Source: Chloroflexota bacterium (GTDB lineage Bacteria > Chloroflexota > Anaerolineae > Promineifilales > Promineifilaceae). From it: a DNA stretch of 11,125 nt. This document shows positions 5,697-11,125 of the stretch, piece by piece; the stretch's first letter is position 1; every line of letters begins with the position of its first letter. The position numbers and the translations under genes are program-made. The notes under the pieces are model-generated. The model was not told the DNA's origin. It made no database searches and was given only the letters and a program-made list of their open reading frames with translations. Where the stretch lies: positions 989,823 to 1,000,947 of the forward strand of contig CP070688.1 in assembly GCA_020353135.1 (NCBI GenBank). The letters are read 5' to 3'.

Positions 5697-7421
5697 ATGA
5701 AGGACCAGGTCATTCTGCAAGATCGTCATGGAGGCCGCTGGCTGAGCTTTCGCCGGCCGCTCCGCGTTGTCGTCGCCAACAACTGGGTCGAGGTATCACA
5801 GAAACTGGCCGAAGTCGAGTGTGAGGTTAACGAGCGGGGACTATATGCGGCCGGCTTCATCACGTATGAAGCTGCGCCGGCATTTGATTCGGCCCTTGTG
5901 GTCAGGCCGCCCGGGGCTTTGCCCTTGTTATGGTTTGGCCTGTACGACCGGGCCGAACCAATAGACGCTCCATGTGGAGGGGTGCCATACGCCGTTGGTC
6001 AATGGCAGCCGTCGGTCACGCGGGTCGACTACGAGTCCGCTATTGACCGGGTCAAGGATTACATCGCCGCCGGGGAGACCTACCAGGTCAATTACACCTA
6101 TCGCCTGTGTGCACCCTTTGAGGGTCAGCCTTGGGGCTTGTTCCTGGACTTGATTCAAGCGCAAGAGTCATCCTTCGCGGCTTATCTTGATCTCGGATCA
6201 CATGTCATTTGTTCTGCCTCGCCTGAGCTTTTCTTCGAACTTTGCGGAACGCAACTCGTTTCCCGACCCATGAAGGGCACGGTCGAGCGCGGCCGGACGC
6301 TGGCGGCAGATCGATCCAATGAGGAGTGGTTGTATCATTCTGAAAAGAACCGGGCCGAGAATGTCATGATCGTAGATATGATTCGCAATGACATGGGCCG
6401 GGTCAGCACTATCGGCAGCGTCGAGGTGCCGAGGTTATTTGATGTGGAACGGTATCCGACCTTATGGCAGATGACTTCCACCGTGACCTCGCACACGCAG
6501 TCCAGCCTGGTCCAGATTATGGCTGCCCTGTTCCCCTGCGCGTCAATCACCGGCGCCCCCAAGGTTAGCACGATGGGTATTATATCCGAACTGGAAACCT
6601 CGCCGCGCGGCGTTTACACTGGCTGTATTGGCTACCTGGCGCCTGACCGGGAGGTCCAATTCAACGTCGCGATTCGAACTGTTGTCGTGGATAGGGGCGG
6701 CAGCTTCGCCGAATTCGGCGTGGGCGGTGGAATCGTCTGGGATTCGGGAACAGATTCTGAATACGCCGAGTCCCTGACCAAGGCCCAGATCTTATTTGAG
6801 CGCCGGCCGGCATTCCGGTTGCTTGAATCGCTGCTTTGGTCCCCTGACGATGGTTTCTTTCTACTTGCGCAACACCTGGATCGATTGGCCGATTCGGCGA
6901 CTTACTTCGGTTTCAATCTGGACGTCGATGCCCTGCTGGCCAGGCTGGACGAGTTCGCTTCGTCGTTTCCTCAAGCGCCGCAAAAAGTTCGGCTGTTGTT
7001 GGAGCGGAGTGGACACGTTTGTCTGGAAACGGCGCCTATAAGAGAGGCACGGCCGCTAACGTTGACGCTGGCCGGTGAGCCGGTGCCTTCAGAAAATGTA
7101 TTCTTGTACCACAAGACGACTCATCGATCACTGTACGAGGCGGCGAAAGCGTCACGGCCGGACAGCGACGAAGTCTTGCTATGGAATGAACGCGAAGAAA
7201 TAACCGAAGCTACTACGGCCAATATCGTCGTCAAGTTGGATGGCGAATTCTTAACGCCGCCTGTGTCCTGTGGTCTCTTGGCTGGCGTGTTCCGCGGCCG
7301 GTTATTGGCCGAAGGTATAGTTAGCGAACGGGTGATATCGCTGAGCGACCTTGACCGCTGCCAGGAGATCTACCTGGTCAATTCTGTTCGCAAATGGCGA
7401 AAAGCAACCCTTGGCCCCTAG
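5697..7421 (+). CDS. pabB: Fused aminodeoxychorismate synthase component I and 4-amino-4-deoxychorismate lyase (PabB-PabC)
   Basis: The fusion makes p-aminobenzoate for folate: the first domain aminates chorismate, the second is a PLP lyase releasing pyruvate. Numbered from ATG 5697 (574 residues), the PabB half (about 1-370) shows YAAGFITYEAAPAFD, AGETYQVNYTYRL, ASPELFF, MKGT with K193, IRNDMGR (229-235), SITGAPK (283-289) and GVGGGIVWDSGTDSEY. The lysine of the PIKGT motif marks aminodeoxychorismate synthase, whereas anthranilate synthase has alanine; here the motif reads PMKGT. The PabC half (about 372-574) has the PLP lysine K473 in YHKTTH, EITEATTANIVV, LLAGVFRGRLLAEG and LVNSVRKWR. A TTG at 5652 would add 15 unlike residues, so I prefer the ATG, though it lacks a clear ribosome site. 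The glutaminase partner PabA is not in the window. The gene follows proC by 60 bases and probably shares its transcript. Confidence 0.94.
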   Translation: MKDQVILQDRHGGRWLSFRRPLRVVVANNWVEVSQKLAEVECEVNERGLYAAGFITYEAAPAFDSALVVRPPGALPLLWFGLYDRAEPIDAPCGGVPYAVGQWQPSVTRVDYESAIDRVKDYIAAGETYQVNYTYRLCAPFEGQPWGLFLDLIQAQESSFAAYLDLGSHVICSASPELFFELCGTQLVSRPMKGTVERGRTLAADRSNEEWLYHSEKNRAENVMIVDMIRNDMGRVSTIGSVEVPRLFDVERYPTLWQMTSTVTSHTQSSLVQIMAALFPCASITGAPKVSTMGIISELETSPRGVYTGCIGYLAPDREVQFNVAIRTVVVDRGGSFAEFGVGGGIVWDSGTDSEYAESLTKAQILFERRPAFRLLESLLWSPDDGFFLLAQHLDRLADSATYFGFNLDVDALLARLDEFASSFPQAPQKVRLLLERSGHVCLETAPIREARPLTLTLAGEPVPSENVFLYHKTTHRSLYEAAKASRPDSDEVLLWNEREEITEATTANIVVKLDGEFLTPPVSCGLLAGVFRGRLLAEGIVSERVISLSDLDRCQEIYLVNSVRKWRKATLGP

Positions 7422-7430
7422 TAGTGGAGC

Positions 7431-8474
7431 TTATTGCTCGTGCTGAGCGGCTACGATCTCGGCCATGATCGAGATTGCGATTTCCTCTGGAGTTCGAGCG
7501 CCAATGGAGAGTCCAATTGGCCCATGAATACGGTCCAAGTTGTCCTCGTCAAGCCCGAACTTTAGTAGTCTCTTCCGGCGAGCCGCGTGAGTCTTTTGGC
7601 TGCCGAGGGCGCCGACGTAGAAGGCGGAGCTGCGCAAGGCGTGTGCCAAGGCCGGATCGTCGATCTTGGGATCGTGGGTCAAACTGGCGATAGCTGTCGA
7701 ATCTGTGATTTTGAGCTGGGCGAAAGCTTCATCGGGCCAGGCCTGGATGAGCGAATCGACGTGCGGGAAGCGCTCTTCGCTGCCAAAGGCTCGGCGCGGA
7801 TCGATCACGATGGTCCGGTATCTGAGTGTCTTGGCCATCAATGTCAAGGCAATGGCGATATGCACGCCGCCGATGACGATCAACGTTGACGCCGGCCGCA
7901 CAATCTCGACGAAGAGATCTATCGGCTCAGCATGAACGTCGGGCAGAAGCAAGCTTTGCCTGCCCGTAGCGGTCTTGGCCAGGGCGGCTCGAGCGGCAGC
8001 GGCCGCCGGGCCATCCACATCCATTCCGATCTGACCGAACAGACGCCCGCCTCGCTGAACGATGATCCTACGGCCGAGGATCGCTTCTGGTCCGACAATG
8101 ACCGTAGCTACGGCGAAGGGCTCGTCCTGGTTCAACAGATCGCGCAAGAAGTTGAAATCTGTTGGCTGTAGCGGTTCCACGAAAACGTCGATGGTTCCTC
8201 CACAGGCCAGCCCAACGTCCCAAGCCGTCTCGTCGGCGACGCCGAAGTGAAGAAGCTGTGGCTCACGCGTAAGAAGTACTTCGCTGCCCACCTCAGCTAC
8301 GGCGCCTTCCACGCATCCGCCGCTGACCGACCCGGCGATGCGCCCATCGGCCGTGAGCGCCATTTTGGCCCCGACGTCGCGCGGCGCGGAGCCCCAAGTT
8401 TCAATGACGGTCGCAACGGCAACCGGCGCCTGTTCGGCCAACCAACCTTCAACTTCCTGGATTACGTCGCGCAT
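7431..8474 (-). CDS. XdhC/CoxI family molybdenum hydroxylase maturation factor
   Basis: Proteins of this family bind molybdenum cofactor, support its sulfuration and help insert it into xanthine dehydrogenase or CO dehydrogenase type hydroxylases. Seen: the N-terminal XdhC_CoxI domain with GSAPRDVGAKM (28-38), GSVSGGCVEG with C54, and GLACGGTIDVFVEP with C91; then the C-terminal Rossmann-like domain with VIGGVHIAIAL (about 200-210), THDPKIDDPAL, FYVGALGSQKTHAARRKRL and GPIGLSIGARTPEEIA. At 347 residues it is a full two-domain form. The ATG at 8474 has GGGGA (8484-8488) nine bases ahead. It ends 9 bases from the convergent pabBC stop, with no clear terminator. It lies downstream of coxE-like and moxR genes, which fits a Mo-hydroxylase accessory role; the hydroxylase is not in view. 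Confidence 0.92.
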   Translation of the reverse strand: MRDVIQEVEGWLAEQAPVAVATVIETWGSAPRDVGAKMALTADGRIAGSVSGGCVEGAVAEVGSEVLLTREPQLLHFGVADETAWDVGLACGGTIDVFVEPLQPTDFNFLRDLLNQDEPFAVATVIVGPEAILGRRIIVQRGGRLFGQIGMDVDGPAAAAARAALAKTATGRQSLLLPDVHAEPIDLFVEIVRPASTLIVIGGVHIAIALTLMAKTLRYRTIVIDPRRAFGSEERFPHVDSLIQAWPDEAFAQLKITDSTAIASLTHDPKIDDPALAHALRSSAFYVGALGSQKTHAARRKRLLKFGLDEDNLDRIHGPIGLSIGARTPEEIAISIMAEIVAAQHEQ

Positions 8475-8558
8475 GTTAATCTTTCCCCTTCAATCATAGC
8501 AGTTGGCATCGAGCGATTGGCGATTGTCAATCGTCGTCGGCGAGCGCTGGCTCATGCT

Positions 8559-8576
8559 GACTCTAACGTTAATGTC
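8559..8576. promoter_or_regulatory. Imperfect 18-bp palindrome upstream of the XdhC-family gene
   Basis: GAC, two mismatched bases, the perfect 8-base palindrome TAACGTTA, two bases and GTC form a dyad in the 136-base gap between the CoxE-like and XdhC-family genes. It resembles an operator in form only; no regulator is known from the sequence. Confidence 0.25.
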
Positions 8577-8592
8577 CTATCAGCTTGGTCCA

Positions 8593-8608
8593 CAAACTGG
8601 AAAGTTTG
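8593..8608 (-). other. Short hairpin just after the CoxE-like stop codon
   Basis: CAAACT and AGTTTG pair perfectly around a 4-base loop, beginning 2 bases beyond the end of the CoxE-like gene. No run of T follows on the minus strand, so it is not a standard intrinsic terminator. It could slow transcript decay or attenuate expression of the XdhC-family gene, or it may be chance. Confidence 0.3.
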
Positions 8609-8610
8609 CG

Positions 8611-9855
8611 TTACGGATTTCGTTCAAGAATGCTGCTAACGGTCGGATACTGCTTGCGCGCAGGCCGCCGTCGATCCAACCTTGACAGATGCCGGGCCAA
8701 TTCTTCTAGGCTGCTCAAACTATGCGCCGGCAAAAAATCGTCAACATAAGGCAGAGCGGCTAGCATACCTCGCGTCAGAGGCTCGTAATCCGGCGAGCCC
8801 AGCAGCGGATTGAGCCAGATGAGCCGGTGGCAACTGCGCTGCAGTCGGGCGATTTCATGGGCTAGCAGTTTCGGCTCGCCGCGATCCCAGCCATCGCTGA
8901 TGAGCAGCACCACCGCGCCGCGACCCAATACGCGTCGAGCCCAATCGTAGTTGAAATGCTTGATCGCGTCGCCCATACGGGTGCCGCCGGCCCAATCCTG
9001 GACCGTCGTCGAGACCTCTTTCATGGCCCTATCCACATCGCGATCTTGTAGCTGACGGGTGATACGCGTGAGCCGGGTGCTGAAGACAAAGGCCTCGACT
9101 GAGCGATCGGCCCCGGCATTCAAGCTGTAGATAAAGTGTAGCAACAGACGCGTATAGCGTTCCATTGAGCCGCTTATGTCGGCAATGACCACCAGAGGCC
9201 GCTGGCGAGACTTGGGTCTACGTAGGGCCCATTCTATTATCTCGCCTCCATAGCGTAGGTTTTGTCGCCAGGTGCGCCTCATATCTAGCGCTGCCTTACC
9301 GCCAGGCCGGTGACGCCTGGTTTTCCGCTGGCCAAGGCGCCATAGCAGCCGGCTCATGAGCAGCTTGGTCGCTTCCAACTCTTCTGGCGTCATCTCCGAG
9401 AAATCCTTACGTCGCAGTAATTCGGACTGACTGTAAGTCTTGCTTGCCTCGAACAGCGGCAATTCCTCAGCGTGTCGATCACCTTCGGCGGTCATTGGCC
9501 CTGGCGCCGGGGAGTGGAGCGAGGGTGGCCTTACAGGCGGTTTCTTGGTTGATTCAGGTCGAGCGCGAGCGGCCATCGCGATTTCGACCTGCTGACCGGC
9601 ATGATTACGCCAGAACAGGTCAAAAGCTTGCTCAAAGAGCGGTATGTCTTCTTTGTCGTGAACGAGCAAACTGCGGGCCGCGTGATAGAAATCAAGTTTG
9701 CGGCCGATCTCTATATGCTCCAACGCCCGGACCAGAGCAATCATCCGGCTCGGATTGACGTCCAGGCCCAAAGCGCGCAGTAGGCGGCCAAATAGAATTA
9801 GGTTATGGAGTAATTGGTCACTTCCGGTTGCGGGTCGGCCGTCATCAGTTGTCAA
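8611..9855 (-). CDS. CoxE-like VWA domain protein
   Basis: CoxE-type VWA proteins work with a MoxR/CoxD ATPase in the maturation of CO dehydrogenase-like molybdenum enzymes. Counted from the longest start (TTG 9903), a helical N-terminal region (about 30-100) is followed by a proline-rich linker (116-140). The VWA domain starts near 236, with the metal-site motif DISGS at 242-246, GGTRMGD around 306-312, and LLISDGWDRG at 333-342. A typical CoxE ending with PYVDDFLPAHSLSSLEEL follows. TTG 9903 overlaps the moxR stop as TTGA but has no ribosome site. TTG 9855, 16 codons later, has AAGGGAG six bases ahead, so I take it as the start, giving 414 residues. Either start keeps all conserved sequence. 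The same operon holds the MoxR gene and, 136 bases downstream, the XdhC-family gene. Confidence 0.9.
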   Translation of the reverse strand: MTTDDGRPATGSDQLLHNLILFGRLLRALGLDVNPSRMIALVRALEHIEIGRKLDFYHAARSLLVHDKEDIPLFEQAFDLFWRNHAGQQVEIAMAARARPESTKKPPVRPPSLHSPAPGPMTAEGDRHAEELPLFEASKTYSQSELLRRKDFSEMTPEELEATKLLMSRLLWRLGQRKTRRHRPGGKAALDMRRTWRQNLRYGGEIIEWALRRPKSRQRPLVVIADISGSMERYTRLLLHFIYSLNAGADRSVEAFVFSTRLTRITRQLQDRDVDRAMKEVSTTVQDWAGGTRMGDAIKHFNYDWARRVLGRGAVVLLISDGWDRGEPKLLAHEIARLQRSCHRLIWLNPLLGSPDYEPLTRGMLAALPYVDDFLPAHSLSSLEELARHLSRLDRRRPARKQYPTVSSILERNP

Positions 9856-9861
9856 GCCGAA

Positions 9862-9868
9862 CTCCCTT
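9862..9868 (-). promoter_or_regulatory. Ribosome binding site favouring the internal TTG start of the CoxE-like gene
   Basis: On the minus strand AAGGGAG lies 6 bases ahead of TTG 9855, inside the longer reading frame. The alternative TTG at 9903 has no purine-rich site at the right distance. This decides the start in favour of 9855, with moderate confidence. Confidence 0.5.
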
Positions 9869-9899
9869 TTCGATACACGTGTTGGTCGAGTCTCCTGCC

Positions 9900-10790
9900 T
9901 CAAGGCGCGTATTCGCTCGAACCATCCAAGATGCGCTGTGCGCTTTCGCCCTGTACTTTGCTCACGTCATCCTTGTACTTCAGGATGACGCCTAAAGTAT
10001 CATCCACAATCTGGGCGTCCAGGGCTTGCCTGTCAAGGGCAACCAGGGCGGCCGTCCAATCAAGCGTTTCGGCCACTCCGGGGATTTTATACAGATCTTC
10101 TTGCCTCAATTCCTGGATGAAAGCGGTGATTTGGCGCGCCAGAGCCAACGGAGCATCAGGAACCTTGGCCTGGACAATCTCAAGTTCCTTTTCGAGAGAT
10201 GGATACTCTATCCAATAGTATAAGCAGCGGCGTTTTAAAGCGTCATGCACTTCACGGGTACGATTCGAGGTTAAAACGACCACCGGCGGTTCCTCTGCCC
10301 GGATGGTGCCAATCTCGGGTATCGTAATTTGAAAGTCGGATAGAACTTCCAACAAGAAGGCCTCGAACTCCTCATCACTGCGGTCAATCTCGTCGATGAG
10401 CAAAACCGGCGGCCTGTCGTAGTCGTGTTCGATCGCCTGAAGTAACGGCCGGCGCAACAGGTAATCCGGCCCAAACAGCTCGGCCTCTGTCGTCTGCTGG
10501 CCCCGAGATTCGGTCAACTTGATGTGCAGCATCTGGCGGCTGTAGTTCCATTCATAGACCGCCTGATTCACGTCCAAACCTTCATAGCACTGGAGACGAA
10601 TCAATCGGGTGTTCAGTAGGCTTGCCAGAACCTTGGCAACTTCGGTCTTGCCGACGCCGGCCTCGCCCTCCAGAAACAACGGCCGGTTCAGCTTGAGGGC
10701 CAGGAACAAGGAAGTCGCCAAGCCTCTCCCGGCGACATAGAGTTGCTCGCGAAGCGCCGACTGGAGCCGGTCAATTGAATGCGGATTCAT
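9900..10790 (-). CDS. MoxR family AAA+ ATPase (CoxD-like)
   Basis: MoxR ATPases act as chaperones with VWA partners; CoxD is the one needed to build the CO dehydrogenase metal centre. Seen: Walker A GEAGVGKT (42-49), Walker B LLIDEIDRSD (130-139), sensor 1 VVLTSNRTRE (171-180), and the arginine pair RR at 187-188 as likely finger residues. A C-terminal lid carries GVAETLDWTAAL (238-249), a form common in CoxD-like members. The length of 296 residues is usual. The ATG overlaps the stop of the RNase J gene as ATGA, and no ribosome site is evident, so translation is probably coupled to RNase J. The next gene encodes the VWA partner. A general MoxR role on some other complex cannot be excluded without the hydroxylase genes. 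Confidence 0.93.
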   Translation of the reverse strand: MNPHSIDRLQSALREQLYVAGRGLATSLFLALKLNRPLFLEGEAGVGKTEVAKVLASLLNTRLIRLQCYEGLDVNQAVYEWNYSRQMLHIKLTESRGQQTTEAELFGPDYLLRRPLLQAIEHDYDRPPVLLIDEIDRSDEEFEAFLLEVLSDFQITIPEIGTIRAEEPPVVVLTSNRTREVHDALKRRCLYYWIEYPSLEKELEIVQAKVPDAPLALARQITAFIQELRQEDLYKIPGVAETLDWTAALVALDRQALDAQIVDDTLGVILKYKDDVSKVQGESAQRILDGSSEYAP

Positions 10791-11125
10791 CTTATGATGG
10801 CATAGACCATAGGCCGACGGCCGGTCTCCTTGTGTAGGTACCTTGATAAGGCTTGTTCGACCCGCTTGCAGAGCTGTTCGCGATTACGACCGCTGGCCCG
10901 TATCGCCTGGTCGATCGTCTCGACAGCCCCGTCGAGCACTTCGCCCGCTTGCTCCAGGTAAACGAATCCCCGCGATATCAACTCTGGATTGCCGTCCATC
11001 TGACCATTATCATCCAGGGCGATGACGGCGACAAAGAATCCACTGTCAGCCAGCCGTTCGCGGTCGCGCATGACGGCCGGGCCAATGTCGCCTACTCCGC
11101 TGCCGTCGACGAATATGTATCCGCC
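10787..11125 (-). CDS. rnj: Ribonuclease J, C-terminal part (5' end beyond window)
   Basis: RNase J is a metallo-beta-lactamase fold endo- and 5'-3' exoribonuclease of RNA decay and processing. Only the last 112 residues are here, so the catalytic HxHxDH region lies outside the window. Seen: DGSGVGDIGPAVMRDRERLA, then VAVIALDDNG, ISRGFVYLEQAGEVLDGA, and the end LSRYLHKETGRRPMVYAIIR. This is the C-terminal domain that follows the beta-CASP region in RNase J. The frame is open through the right edge. The stop TGA overlaps the ATG of the MoxR gene. The protein ends at about the usual place for the family. Being upstream, it probably shares a transcript with the moxR, coxE-like and perhaps xdhC-like genes. 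Confidence 0.92.
   Translation of the reverse strand, partial: GGYIFVDGSGVGDIGPAVMRDRERLADSGFFVAVIALDDNGQMDGNPELISRGFVYLEQAGEVLDGAVETIDQAIRASGRNREQLCKRVEQALSRYLHKETGRRPMVYAIIR

Noticed and set aside
7587..8171. Long plus-strand reading frames opposite the XdhC-like gene
   Set aside because: They are antisense shadows of a gene with clear family motifs and show no recognisable protein features.
8493..8501. Extended -10 promoter-like TGCTATGAT on the minus strand before the XdhC-like gene
   Set aside because: No -35 at proper spacing, and the predicted start would fall within the gene's own ribosome site.

Overview
The window looks like an ordinary chromosomal segment of an environmental bacterium, moderately GC-rich and densely packed. 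The mix of genes points to Chloroflexota: an RNase J, a fused PabB-PabC, a MenC/N-succinylamino-acid-racemase-type enolase paired with a GNAT enzyme, and a MoxR/CoxE/XdhC maturation set. This lineage is inferred from gene content and protein flavour only. There are no RNA genes, CRISPR arrays, insertion sequences or phage genes that I can see. No gene-free stretch exceeds 300 bases; the longest is the divergent region at about 2489-2743.

Left part, plus strand (1-1725). The 3' part of a methylenetetrahydrofolate reductase gene enters from the left edge. It is probably the C-terminal half of a homocysteine methyltransferase/MTHFR fusion. After a 72-base gap comes a type IV prepilin peptidase with two zinc-type CxxC pairs and the two catalytic aspartates. 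A 218-residue protein of unknown family (1832-2488) lies on the opposite strand, convergent with the peptidase.

Middle, plus strand (2744-7421). Four closely spaced genes form a likely operon. They are a COG3375-like GNAT N-acyltransferase, a MenC/NSAR-type enolase-superfamily enzyme, pyrroline-5-carboxylate reductase (proC, overlapping the previous gene by 8 bases) and a fused aminodeoxychorismate synthase/lyase (pabBC). The GNAT-racemase pair matches two thirds of the known N-succinylation route that converts D-amino acids to L-amino acids. The M20-type deacylase of that route is not in the window.

Right part, minus strand (11125 down to 7431). The 3' end of an RNase J gene overlaps a MoxR/CoxD AAA+ ATPase gene by 4 bases. 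Next come a CoxE-like VWA protein and, after a 136-base gap, an XdhC/CoxI family protein. The last three are the accessory set used to mature molybdenum hydroxylases of the CO dehydrogenase/xanthine dehydrogenase family. No hydroxylase structural gene is in the window. The xdhC and pabBC genes meet tail to tail with 9 bases between them.

The most interesting points are the possible D-to-L amino acid cassette coupled to proC, the Mo-hydroxylase maturation genes coupled to RNase J, the unrecognised 218-residue protein, and a hairpin that could mask a perfect Shine-Dalgarno sequence just ahead of the GNAT gene.
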